Shown here piece after piece: positions 45,877 through 58,746 of a DNA stretch of 64,000 nt. Made by a program: the position numbers and the translations under genes. Source of the stretch: Channallabes apus (Eukaryota > Chordata > Actinopteri > Siluriformes > Clariidae); NCBI GenBank assembly GCA_030522415.1, contig CM060131.1, forward strand, positions 7,892,703 through 7,956,702, in the 5' to 3' direction. Numbering within the stretch: the stretch's first letter is position 1; every line of letters begins with the position of its first letter. The notes below the pieces were generated by a model. It searched no databases. It had not been told where the DNA came from and saw nothing but the letters and a program-made list of their open reading frames with translations.

Positions 45877-46166
45877 GGATAATAGGGATGGTAATAGATC
45901 CTGAAGAAGCCATGTTCACTTTATAGCACATTGGCTAGCCAACTTCTTCTTTTTCATCTTCATCTGATGAGATTTCATATTTTAAGTCAAAGGTTATAAT
46001 TGTCACTATGTATCTAATGTTATTTATACATGATATAATTTTCTTTACAACCATTAGTCTCTTGCTTTAGTGTCATGTATTAATATTTTAGCAGAATATC
46101 TCTCACTGTCTAGCTTGTTTCTCCCCTGCTGTTTGTGGTGTTCTCGCAGTTGGACCTCACAGTTCG

Positions 46167-46211
<45 letters not shown>
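46167..46211. repeat. (AC)n microsatellite
   Basis: Pure CA/AC run of about 20 units, with a short (TG)n at 46294-46303. Confidence 0.93.
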
Positions 46212-46212
<1 letters not shown>

Positions 46213-46809
46213 GCTAGTGTGTGGCCAGTCTTTTTCACAGAGGGCCTCTTTAAGCTCGTCTCTTTAAGATAAATAATTCAAAACCTCTCCTTTGTGTGTG
46301 TGTGAGAGAGAGAGCATGCACGCAGGCATGTGTCTCAGATCAGTGACCCAGCAGGTGAAATTTCTCATTCTGGACAGGAGGTACATCTGTCTTTAAATAC
46401 ATTGAAAGGGGAAAAGATCTAGATGCACACGGTGTGAGAACGAAGCATAAATACAGGCAAGGTCATATACATAATTCACAGGGAATGGTGGACCTCTTGA
46501 GGCAACACGTTCTAGGTAGAAATTGCCACTGGTGGTCAATCACTTTCAGCTTTTTGGATTCGTTTGTAATCACAAAAATATCGCACATTAAAATATAAAA
46601 CCTATTTCAGTGTTTTTTTTAATTATCAGTGTATATTCAGTTTGTCAATTTATGTCACTGTTTTTTCCCCCTTATAAATCTCATTAAGTATTCTCACTAG
46701 CATTGAAATACACAACAACAATACATTTTTTCAGAAAAATACACACACACACACTTCCCATCCAAAAAAGGTCACGCACTCTAATACTCCTTTGAATTCA
46801 CCATGGCAT

Positions 46810-47560
46810 GGCACAAATTCACCATGGCATGGTTTTGATAATCTATTGCATAGTCATAGCATTTACTTTCATCTGTCTCATTAATTTGTCTCAGAGATCT
46901 TGTATTGATGACGGTAGTGTCAGAACACTGTGTAAAGCCTTCTCCAGCACACCACAAAGATACTCAGAAGATTTAAGGACTGGACTCTGTGGTGACCAAT
47001 CCATGTGTGAAAATTAAGTCTCATGTTTCCTGAACCACTATTTCACAATTTGATCCCAGTCAATTCTGCATTGTCACCTCCATGCCATCAGGGGAAGAAA
47101 ATTAATTAATGGAAAAAACCTCGTCATTTAGTATATTTGTGTTGTTAGCTGACCTAATTTTTTGTGCTCATCACTCTGGAACAAGGTTAAATCTCGACTC
47201 ACCAGACCACATGACCTTTCCAGTTCTTCACAGCATTTTTTTTTTGCTCCCTAACAAATTGAAGACTTTTCTTTTCAATTAGCCTTATCTAGCCGTGTTT
47301 TTCTTAAAGCTACACGGCTATACGTCTCTTTAGTTCTTTTCCCATGTTGAAATGCTCTAACATTATAAACATAGCTGTGAGTTCTACTATTTTTTTTGTT
47401 TTGTTTGTTTGTTTTTGAGGTCTTTAAGTGACCTTTCATGACGTTAATTTAGGATGTTTTTCTAACCACATTTCTTCCTCATAGATGATGCATGGTTTTA
47501 TTAATGCATAATTTCAGTTCTTGCCCCAGTGTTAGTCTCCTAGTTGTTTTCTATAATGGC
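46810..47560 (-). pseudogene. decayed Tc1-like element (another family)
   Basis: Minus strand of 47190-47215 reads CATGTGGTCTGGTGAGTCGAGATTTAACC, in two parts the W-S-(D)-E-S-x-F catalytic stretch of Tc1 transposases with D changed. Upstream and downstream blocks keep the order of a transposase gene but no frame survives. Ends not defined. Confidence 0.5.
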
Positions 47561-48879
47561 TGGTTATGATTGGTTGGTAAAGATGCTGGTAATGGTGGTG
47601 CACAGCTACTGTGGTGTGTATGTGTTTGTGTGTGTGCGCACACAAGTACATATATAGCTATAGCAATGTGGTGATGTCCTTGTATATTTCTGTGTTGATT
47701 ATCCATAAAGTGCACTACATTAGACTCCCTGTGGAGAGCCCAATGTGCTTTTAATAGATCTGTTCTTTTTAAGAAAAAAAAATCAGCATGTGTAACATTA
47801 GTGTTGTAACTCTGCCCTGCTGGTGTTCATGGTTTACTTGCCTGTGTTCTCATTTTGTTGCCCCAAGGCAGAGATAATGAGCAGCAGTGGCATATTATAA
47901 AAAGAGAAATGCACTATATAAATATGGTGTACAAGGTTCCTCCAGGATATGAGAGGGCGAGAGAGAGAGGCAGATAGAGAGAGTGTCAAGGGCACTGCAG
48001 CACTGCTTAGGTTCACTTCAATAAAACAGACAAAAGAATAAGGTAGGAGGTAGAGAAGAGTACATTTATAATGTAATGTTAAGGAAGGAAGGAAAGCAAT
48101 TATTCTGTAGCTGTGGGAGAGAAAAATATACAATCAAAAGGAAAGAAGAATGGGAAGATCAAAAAAGGAACAAGGTGGAAAATTTTATAGACCTAGGTAA
48201 AACAGAATGTGTCATCCTATTATACTTTATACGTAATGTTCTTTTAGCTAATTTGACTTACCCTTCATTTACACTAGCAAACAATAATGCATTCATCTAG
48301 CTTGTAGTTTGTCTCTTATTGATGTGTAGCAAGCACTATCATTGTCTCTTGTGGGTGTATGACTTCTGATGAGACACTTTGGTAACAAGATGCATATCCT
48401 CCAGCACACAATTTACCACAGCAGACCATTTATATTTGTTTAAAATGATTTCATATTTTTAATGAGACATATAAATGTGAAAATTAGCTGTTTGATGGGG
48501 ACTACACCCCACATGTTGTTTTAGCTTTGTTATGAGATCCTGCCTTCCATCCATCCCTTAAAAAAGAGAATTGTCTCATGTTAAAAAATGTACACTGGGC
48601 AGTCAAGAATGGCCCAGTTTGGATTTAAATAAGCTAATACTCAGGAGCCTTAAATTGGATAATTACTGCAATGATTAATATTTTTCAGCTGCCTCAATTC
48701 ATTTAACACTAAGTGATGCAGTGAGTAGCTTCTCACTTCCTAAACAACCGTGTCAGAACGCGTATGGAAAAGATATTAATGTGTTTCAGAAGAGTCAAAT
48801 GATTATTATTGGAATACTGGAAATTGGCTTAAGAACTCTAATCCATTATTAAAACCTGGAAGGATAGTGCTGAACCATC

Positions 48880-49545
48880 AGTCATAAAAAAAATTAAGAT
48901 CCCTGCTTGAGTATGTTAACATGAACAAAAACTCACAGAATTGGGATTAAACAGCTGTGTGGCCACTTGTTAGTGAGAATAATTTGGGGGGGGGGGGGGG
49001 GGAAGGCTTGGAGCAATGGAAAAACATCATGTAGTCTGATGAGTCTAGATTTACCCTATTCCAGAGTAATGATTGTGTCAGGGTAGGGAAACAAGGGACA
49101 TGAAATGACTTGTTACAAGTCTCAGGATGCAATGTTATAATCTGGGGTTGTTTCAAATGATCAGGTCTATGCTCAAGAACCTTATGTGGCAAGCCAGATG
49201 AATGACCAGGTTATTGCATTAGTGTTTTTTTTTTCTTTTTCTTTCTTTCTTTCCCTGATGGCACAGCCAATCCAGTATTTGTCATGCTCAAATTGAAAAA
49301 AATAATAATAAAATTAAAATAAAAAGAAGTGTGTTTGGGGGCATGTGAAATCACTTTTACACATGAATTGGCCAACAGTGAAAGTCTTTGGGATGTGCTG
49401 GAGAAGACTTTACAGAGTGGTCTCACACTTTTGTCATCGCTATATCTTAACCAAATATTAATACAAACCTGGACAGAAAATAAATGTTATGATGCTGCAT
49501 GATGATGTTGGAAACCATGCCATAGTGAATGAAAGTGAAATATTA
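48880..49545 (+). pseudogene. decayed Tc1-like transposase (third family)
   Basis: GGAGCAATGGAAAAACATCA, TAGTCTGATGAGTCTAGATTTACC (S-D-E-S-R-F region, in pieces), ATAATCTGGGGTTGTTTCAAATGATCAGG, GAATGACCAGGTTATTGC and TCTTTGGGATGTGCTGGAGAAG (L-W-D-V-L-E-K, after the third acid) follow the order of one teleost Tc1-like gene. The segment with the second aspartate is deleted and replaced by T-rich sequence at 49224-49255. A G tract (about 17 G) interrupts at 48987. Confidence 0.75.
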
Positions 49546-51544
49546 GTATGCTACCTTTTATTTATTTATTTTTTTTGGCCAGAGGCATATAGTGATCATT
49601 TAAGAGCATTCTCTGTTGGCCATGATGGACTGTCTGATCTAAAACAACATAAGGCAGAATAAACCTCAGACCTCCCCTGATGTGGGTATTATATATTTTT
49701 TTATAGATTTTTCTCGTGCACTTTTTTTAGGTTTCTGGTTCAATGTTTTTTTTTTCTTTCTGTTCTTCAATTAACTGATGAATATCTACAAAATAAAAGA
49801 CTCTTGGCCTACATAACATGTATACTGTCAAACTAGCTAACATTGGGCAACTTATTAGATTCATATTTCATAAATGTTATTTTTCATTGGATAAATGTCA
49901 GCTCGTTAAAAAACAGGATTAACCTATCAATTTCTATTCAATAATTCATACAATTTCAAACCAATTTAATATCATTTATAGAAGCTATGGAAATAGTACA
50001 ATTGTAAATCTATAGAAGCAGGAACATGTTTCAAAGGCAGAAGCATTTTTAACAAGTAGATGCTCCCCCCCCCCACCCCTCCAGGATGCTAATTTGTGGG
50101 CCTGAAATACCCTTAACTTATATTTCAAACAGGTAGGAAGGTTTTGGAAAAAAGCTTTTTTGGACATTTTGATCTTGCCTGACCCTATTTAGATCCATTC
50201 AAAAACCTAATCAGTTCATCTGCTGGGTACAGTAGTTTCATTCCAAATAAATCCTGCAACCATTCAAACACTCCTTCTTGAGATCTTAGGTGGATGCACT
50301 GACCCTACAAAATAAGGTCGCCACCACCTACGATAAACAAAACACTGGGCCATGTTGTGTCTAAAATGTCATTTACTTGATTAATTACTTTTTTATAGAG
50401 CTGTTGTATAAAAGCAATATCTCAGTCGCAAATGAGCGCTTATACTAAACACTGGCATGGGTGTGATTTCCTATAGCACTTACCCTTTGTGGCGATACCA
50501 ACTCTTGCTTGTACAATAAGGCTTAATTAAGTAAATAACACAGTAATCAGCGTGGAAAATTTGTTGTTCTAGCTGCAAACCCTCTCCAGAGACACCAAAA
50601 ATCCCTGGAACTTTCTTACCATTTTTTTGTTTCTATTGTCATTCAGTATAATGTCCTTATTAAATGTTTCCTTTTTCCTTAAGCAGTAAATGGGGACTAA
50701 TTGTACGTAGATAGGGAACAAAGCGTGAGATTGGAAATGTATCATATAAAATCCATATCAGTATGAGGAATCTCAGACCCACTCATTTGAATCAATCACT
50801 TTACTTATTAACTGTACATACTGTTGCATCAAATACAGAGTTAGTCTCTATTAATGGACTTGAGCAAATAGCTGGATGTAGGTTACTACATTACAATAAC
50901 CCCTTTTTTAGGCAACACATTAGGGAATTGACGTGTCTGATGGGCTATCTAATGAACTTTATTATTTAAACACCACCAGGAGCAAGTTAGGGTGAAGAGT
51001 AAAGGAAAATAAGTAGAACATATTTAGATGGATGAATTGAGAAAAAATAAAATAAAGGAAATAGGAGAGAATGATTGAGGTATGGAGAGAGTGGAAGGAA
51101 AGTAAAGGAGATGAAATTAAAAAAATAGAAATAATGAAAAAAGACAGATCGTATACAATTTAATGCCTTCCTAACAATATACAGTAGAGATTGTAGAAGA
51201 TATGAAGAGGAAGTGAGAAAGAGAAGGCATGACCTCATTAGTGTCCTATAGTCAAAAGGGAATGGCACTAGGGGTTGTGCTCTTTTAAAAGGGAGCATGG
51301 GTGCTTTTTATGGATACTCAGCTGCATGAGTGATGACTTTTGAAGCTCCTTTCTGGCTGCTTTGTAGTGGCCTGAGTGTGCTTTAAAAGTGAAGTAAAAA
51401 GGTATGTTTAGGGTTGTTATGATGTCTGTCCTGCAATGATGATTAGAGAGGTGTGGGTGTGTGAGTGAGTCTCTCTCTCTCTCTCTCCTCAGTTACTATT
51501 CATCGTGAGGACCTTCCCTGACTATAAGTATTAAAGCGACTATA

Positions 51545-52046
51545 CAGCGGTGACCAAAAGTATTGAGACCAAAATTAAATTGTGTTTAATTATAGTATGA
51601 ATTTTTGTAAATAATGAAATTATGACAAAAAAATAAGAATAATTTATTTGATGCAATGAAATCGCTATTCAACAATCAATAATTAGTGTGAAGTGCTTTA
51701 TTCTTCAAAACCTGCTGGGCATAGAGTCAATGAGATGTATGTAGTACTTTAGTGTCAGTCGCGCAATCCATGTTTGCTTGATATCTTCTTGAAGATCGTG
51801 TAGAGAAGATAGTTTAATAAATGCAACTGCCTTTTTCACCATTGTCCAACAGTTTTCTATTGGGTTTAGGTCTGGAGATGGAGAAGGCCATGGTTCCAGA
51901 AGCTTTGTCACATGTGTCACCAGTTTTTCACAGCTATTTAACGCATCTCTTCAGCCAAATAGTCTAGAACTAATTAGTGAAACCACCTGTGTTGAGAGAA
52001 CTACAACACATGGCATATGTTGTCTTAATACTTTTGGCCAAGAATG
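51545..52046 (-). mobile_element. internally deleted Tc1-like element (MITE)
   Basis: Ends share CAAAAGTATT inverted (GGTGACCAAAAGTATT at the left; AATACTTTTGGCCAAGAATG at the right), flanked by TATA. The minus frame 51705-51920 preserves the end of a transposase: WPSPSPDLNPIENCW (third catalytic acid) and a C-terminal DSMPSR-type ending. Everything upstream is deleted. Confidence 0.85.
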
Positions 52047-53960
52047 TATACCCCACTTAAGTCAAACCCTGGCTTCAGTAAATCTTAGTTAAAAAAAAAA
52101 GAAAATGTTTGGAGACAATTTAGTGAAAAAAGGTGCAGTTTTTGTAAACATGTGAAGACCAGGTCATGGTTGTTACAATACAACATTTCGTACTGTTTGA
52201 TCGATTTGATTTGGTCATATTAAATAATACATGCAATGGTTCATACATTCAACTACATAATACAGAAGATCATTACATGAAGTCTAAACATTTAAACTAT
52301 TATGCAAAATCCACTTCATCACTTCATAATAATTTTTATACATGGAAATGGAAAATGGATGGTCCAGTGTCCATGTATAAACAAAAATCAGAAAGGGAAA
52401 AAAAAATCAATAACTGGGTAATTAAACAAGCCAATTTCCCCCCCCCCCCCCCCCCTATCTTGAACTCGTATAAGAAGAGACCCTCCCCTGGTTTTTTGGA
52501 GGGGTGTGGTTTAGCAGTAGCTCATTTACATATATGAAATGGTGCATTTGGAGGAGGGGTGAAATAAAGGAAGTTTGAGGTATGAAAACCTATTATCTTA
52601 GGTGTAGTTCAGCTGGAGCCTTAACAGACACTTTAGGGGAGCCCTAAGACCTGTGTTAACTTGTTAAACAGAGAGTGAAATGTGGGGCCATAATTCTACT
52701 TCTGATGTAGTTGAAGTAGAATTATGCTGCAATCTGGCAACTGTTTAATTAACAGTGTTTACTTCTGTTGCATTCAAATGCATAGGTTTTGTAATTTTTT
52801 TTAATTCTAATAAAAGTCTATGGATCAGACAAACACTACCATTATCAGTCTTCAAGTTTTAGCCACCAAATTGCTTCGATACCCCTGAGTATCGGAAAGT
52901 GCTCTTGATTCACTATCAAATTTTAATACCTGAGGAGTAAATCAACGTTAGCAAGCATGCATCATGCTGGGTACTATGCCTAGTGAGTTATGTGGAAACT
53001 TGCACAAACTTGTGTTAACAGACACATGGTAAATGGGTTTAATATTTATGTTGTAAAACTGTTAGAGTGGAAAAATTGTGTTACTGAAAAAGCTAAAACA
53101 GATCAAGTTAAACTACCCTGTTTTAAATTTTGTATTTTTGATTTTATGAAACATTAGAGATGGGAATCACCAGTGACCACCTGATACAAAATTATTGTAT
53201 GGGTGGTCGTACAAGCATTTCACTTCATATTGTTCAGTGTATGTGACAAACAAAATTAGAATTTGATACCTAGGTGTCAATTCAACTAATATTGTGATTC
53301 TGTGTCATGATTCTATAAATATCCCAAGTAAATATTAATTTCTTTCCAGTTTTGTTGCAATTTTAAGATCTTTCTAGCCAGTCCTAGTTGCTTGTTTTAA
53401 AAAGATTTTTTTTTTCCAGCCAAGATCAACATCGGAGAACCTGTGTATAAGATCGGTATCATTTGAGAAAAAGTGTGCATCTCTAGCTTCGATATTATGT
53501 ATTATCTAGTAATTAGTATTCTAGTAAATTTAGAATTTTTGAATATCAAATATAACAGCCTTCTAACAATAATTTACAACCTTTATTAAACAATCAAATC
53601 ACATGACTTCAGTAAGTACATACACAATAGTTATGCGATGACTAAACATTTGGAATCAATGCACTAGTCACAATATTTGCAGTACAGCTAAGCCAATTCA
53701 TGGTGTTTGTCGGGGAAAAGTAGCAAAGTGAATGTTGATTGAATGGATATGTGGGTGTGTGTGGCCTCGAAAGCTGCTTTAAATGCATTTTCTCTGTGAC
53801 AGAATGTATTGTGTTGAAAAGGCCATCTTGCATTAACAGAACGTACCGTTAATGAGGTTGAAGGACAGAGAAAGAAGGGACAGGCAGTCAAGTAACTGAT
53901 AAGACAAGAAAAATGGAGGAACATCCAAAGTCTTGCTGATTAATGATTCTATAGTATGGG

Positions 53961-53961
53961 T

Positions 53962-54012
<51 letters not shown>
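53961..54012. repeat. (CA)n microsatellite
   Basis: About 26 pure CA units, 0.54 kb upstream of the first coding exon of fam168a. Confidence 0.93.
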
Positions 54013-54014
<2 letters not shown>

Positions 54015-54082
54015 GCTTCTCATGAGTTGAACATTTCATGCCATCGCAGCTTGTATACTGCGCCTCTGCAATCCTATCTCTC

Positions 54083-54320
54083 TGACTCACTTTTTTCAGA
54101 CTGCCATTCTGACTCATTCTTTTTCTGACTTTCTCTGACATGCTCTCCCTCTCGTTCTTTCTCTCCCTCGCGCTCTCTGACTCTTTCTGACACTGACTCT
54201 CATTCTCTCTGACTTTAAGAAACTTTCTCACTCACTCACTCTGACTCACTTTCTATATGATTCTCCTACATTCTGCTCCTCTTTCTGACATACTGACTCT
54301 GTGACTGTCTTTCTGACAAA
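54083..54320 (+). promoter_or_regulatory. pyrimidine-rich tract with repeated CTGAC branch-point-like motifs
   Basis: Twelve CTGAC pentamers (match to the vertebrate branch-point consensus) lie in about 240 bp of C/T-rich sequence, ending 230 bp before the acceptor of the first coding exon. The function is inferred; it may be only a decayed CT/CTGA simple repeat. Confidence 0.35.
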
Positions 54321-54554
54321 TTTTTCCGACTGTCTCTGTCTCAGACACTCTCCCTCCCTCCCTCTCTCTCTCTGAGCTATGTTGTTTTGCTTTGCCTGTT
54401 TTTTGTTGCTGTGCTTTGCCTGTGCTCAATTGTGCTTTTTCTAACCATGACCTTGCTTTCCTTTTTGTCTTTTTTCCTTTTTTTTTCTTGTTTTTATTTG
54501 ATGTTTCAGAGTTGCATATCCATCCCTTCTTCATTTGCCTTTGCTTCAGTGAGA

Positions 54555-54619
54555 ATGGCAGGCGGACCTCCTTCTGACAAATACACTTTTCTCTACCCGA
54601 CAGACAGCAGCTTAAAGAG
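54555..54619 (+). CDS. fam168a: fam168a first coding exon, encodes an N-terminal extension
   Basis: Exon bounded by TTGCTTCAG| (acceptor at 54548-54549; an alternative AG at 54508-54509) and |GTCAGT (donor at 54620). The ATG at 54555 has A at -3 and G at +4, a strong Kozak context. It encodes MAGGPPSDKYTF then LYPTDSSLK, 21 codons plus two bases. Joined to 56929 the split codon is AGT and the frame runs directly into MNPVYSPVQ of the next exon, with no stop. Family proteins are usually annotated to start at that later Met, so this is a 28-residue extension, or a 5' untranslated exon that happens to be open. Splice sites, phase fit and Kozak context favour translation. Confidence 0.65.
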
Positions 54620-54828
54620 GTCAGTGTAGAGACTGTGTGAACCAGCCACATATCTACCATGTAGGGGTGTGTATGTGCTTGTGTGCACCTGAATGTAAAT
54701 TTACTTTTGTTTGGAAATTTCTCCATAATGCTGTTTTCACCACTTGTATTGGGACAAATGGGTTATAAAATGTATAAAAATTGAAATCCATTACAGTGTT
54801 TTTGAAAGACTCAACATCCATTTATGTA

Positions 54829-55281
54829 CCGTGGTGGCCAAAAGTATTAAGACATTTATGTATTAGTTGTCCCTGTGCACAAAACAGTTGATTTCACTAA
54901 TTAGTTCTTACTTCTGACAAGTACTGAGTTGTACTATTTAACTGAAAAACAAGTAAAAACCTCTGATGCAACAACAATATTCAGTGTCTGGAGCCATGAC
55001 CTGGAATCCCCACACCTAAAATCAATAGAAAATTGTTGGATAATGATGAAGAAAGCAGTAGTAGTCAAGAAACCGTCTGTTGTACATGATCTTGAGGAAG
55101 CAATCAAGTATTGAGCGAGGCACACCAGAATACTGCAGATGTCTTTATGCCAAGCCGGATCCAGCAGGTTTTAAAGAATACTGAATATTGATTGTTGTAT
55201 AGCAATTGCATTGCACACAAAAAACGAATGCCTTTAAAACATTGGATTTCACTTTTGTCTTAATACTTTTGGCCACCACTG
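54829..55281 (+). mobile_element. internally deleted Tc1-like element in intron 2, inverse relative of 51545-52046
   Basis: Inverted ends CGTGGTGGCCAAAAGTATTAAGACA (pieces) and TGTCTTAATACTTTTGGCCACCAC, TA target duplication at 54827-54828 and 55282-55283. Interior keeps SPHLKSIENCWIMMKKAV, the damaged third-acid region of the same transposase as at 51.7 kb. 453 bp. Confidence 0.85.
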
Positions 55282-55289
55282 TACACTCC

Positions 55290-55354
55290 CTGCATAGAAA
55301 ATATCACAGGCTTTCTCAATGAAATTTGTTCATTCTGGTTTCTGAGCTCTGCTC

Positions 55355-55403
<49 letters not shown>

Positions 55404-56840
55404 TTCCTGTTTTGCTCTCCTGTTTATTTTCTGACTCTCAGTAACACAGACAAAAATTAAGCTACATTATCCCCAGATGTGCGTCTTTCCCCACCTACCT
55501 GACTCTCGCTATTGTTTTACTCAAATCCGTTTTTTTTTTTTTACCCTACCACAGATCAGATTTTTACTGCCCTCTGAACGCACACAGCTGATGTTTTTCA
55601 GATCAGATCAAGTTTGGGAATGGGCAGTTTGGAATTTATGTGACTTTTTGCCGATCAGTGATTTTATCAGATTTTACTAGCCATAGCTGCTAAAACAGCT
55701 TAAACAAGACGTTTGGTATTGTTCTCATTCTGGAACAAATGCAGCTGACTAGAAAACCACATCCATTGTTTGAAATGAATGTGTGGTCAAACAAATATGA
55801 CGTCTTTTAACCCACATGAAGCGACCAAAGACGTATCAATGTATGCTTTTTCAGACCACATAAAAGTCACTTTTAATTATGAGTGCAACGTATTATGTCA
55901 TAGAAATCCGATCTGATCAAATAAATCTGAATTGGACAATTGATTCTTACCTTCTTATCTGATAGATTAGATAAATATAATCTATATATATAAATAAGGC
56001 ATCCAAAAAATAAGTAAATAAGTAAACATGGCATTCTATTAACAAAGGCGCAAAAATCAATTTTATACCACAGCCGCATTACAAATGTTGAAGCTTGTGT
56101 CAATCTTACAGCTTTTATAACAATAGCACAAGGTGTTCAGCAGAATGTCCCAGAAAATTTGTCACAGTTGCTAGCTAGCAGCCACTGTTTCTCAATCGTG
56201 ACAAAAAGCAAGCCACAAACTGCCAAGCATCGTTTAGTTTTGATGCATAGAAAAAAACTAAGAGAATTGTTGGTGGTGTATGGGTTTTGACTAACATAGA
56301 TTGTATTGATTATACACATAGAAAAACTGTGTACAGTACATGCAACTGTAATGTTCCCTGGTAGCCATGGAGCTAAGAGAGTGCATTTGTCTTTTTCATG
56401 TGTTTTTTTTTTTTTTAATAGACTTTCTCTATCGTTCTCTGTGTATGTATTTTTGCCTTCTGTTGTTTTTGTCTCTGTGTATGTCTTCATCTGTGCCTGA
56501 TATTTCTTGGCTCATATTTATCTGAATTCCAGGTCATCTGTTTTTCCAAAATATTTTGTACATTTATGTCCTTGAAAGAGTTCAGCGTTCTTTGGTTTTG
56601 GGTCTGTTTTATAGTGTACAGAATGAATATTTTCCTTCTTGTTTTATTGCTCTGTCTCTCTCTCTAATGTTTTTAACCATTGACTTATCTATCTATTTAT
56701 TTACTTATTTATTCATTTATCTATTGCAAATTCAACTATGTTTAAAACAACAATACTTTAATACCATGTAAATGTGAAGTTGAAAAAATAGATAAATAAA
56801 GTCAGTTGTGAAATCTCAAAAATCTTTCTCTCCGTCTCTC
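55290..56840 (+). other. fam168a: intron 2 of fam168a, remainder; (TC)n at 55360-55401
   Basis: Apart from the (TC)n microsatellite and T tracts (for example 55530-55542 and 56403-56416), nothing is recognised. Confidence 0.6.
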
Positions 56841-56842
56841 CC

Positions 56843-56844
<2 letters not shown>

Positions 56845-56911
<67 letters not shown>

Positions 56912-56912
56912 A
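56845..56912 (+). repeat. (TATC)n microsatellite ending 14 bp before a splice acceptor
   Basis: About 17 uninterrupted tetranucleotide units, then TATTTCTCCCTCTTTCAG|. The repeat occupies the place where the branch point and upstream pyrimidine tract of the next exon would normally lie. Confidence 0.93.
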
Positions 56913-56928
56913 TTTCTCCCTCTTTCAG

Positions 56929-57017
56929 TAAGAGCAGAGTATCCAGTATGAACCCAGTGTATAGTCCAGTACAGCCTGGGACTCCATATGGAAACCCCAA
57001 AACCATGGCCTACACAG
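56929..57017 (+). CDS. fam168a: fam168a second coding exon (carries the usual MNPVYSPVQ start)
   Basis: Acceptor CTCTTTCAG at 56920-56928, donor ACAG|GTAAGA at 57018. Encodes, after the split Ser codon, KSRVSS and then [20 protein letters not shown] followed by AYT, phase 1 at the end. This is nearly the same as the FAM168A N-terminus of other vertebrates (a Thr/Asn difference near the end) and distinguishes it from the paralogue FAM168B, which diverges after MNPVYSP. FAM168A/TCRP1 is a small proline/tyrosine-rich protein, reported in mammals to stabilise DNA polymerase beta and linked to cisplatin resistance; those roles are literature for the mammalian protein, not seen here. Confidence 0.93.
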
Positions 57018-57369
57018 GTAAGAAATGCTGAATCAGAATGTGACAGACATGCTGAATTATAATACCCATTTTAAAAATGCACTGTAATTAGACTATAAAT
57101 TCCTGGATAAGCTGGATAACACCTATACTCATCGTCAATACGCAGTCCATACTGAACATCCACACTCATCACCAACACTCATTGTCAATACTTAACATCA
57201 GTGCTCATCATTACTCACGGTCCATACTCACTGTCCATCCTCCGTCTCCGTGCTCATCATTACGCTCTGTCCATACTCACTGCCTATACTCATCGTCAGT
57301 ATTTACTAGCCATTCTCAACATCTATACTCATCAATACCCCCTGTTTGTACTCAAAATACTTACTCACC

Positions 57370-57372
57370 ATT

Positions 57373-57420
<48 letters not shown>
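57370..57420. repeat. (AT)n microsatellite
   Basis: About 50 bp of AT immediately before the duplicated block that recurs after the (AT)n at 57811-57875. Confidence 0.93.

Positions 57421-58746
<1,326 letters not shown>

Larger units (their letters stand above)
36939..54549 (+). other. fam168a: putative intron 1 of fam168a
   Basis: About 17.6 kb, AT-rich, GT at 36939 to AG at 54548-54549. Contains the repeats listed separately; the rest (36.96-39.28, 39.65-41.40, 42.1-45.7, 47.6-48.9, 49.6-51.5 and 52.05-54.05 kb) shows no coding or RNA feature I can support. Near 45157-45400 and 53155-53490 TAGAGATG-flanked pieces suggest decayed hAT-type MITEs. Confidence 0.45.

Noticed and set aside
53833..54231. 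132-aa minus frame rich in Arg/Glu/Ser
   Set aside because: Reverse translation of the CT/CTGAC-rich tract and of a (CA)n microsatellite.
54501..54549. Acceptor at 54509 as the start of the first coding exon
   Set aside because: Possible, but the AG at 54549 has the closer pyrimidine tract; both choices leave the coding sequence unchanged.
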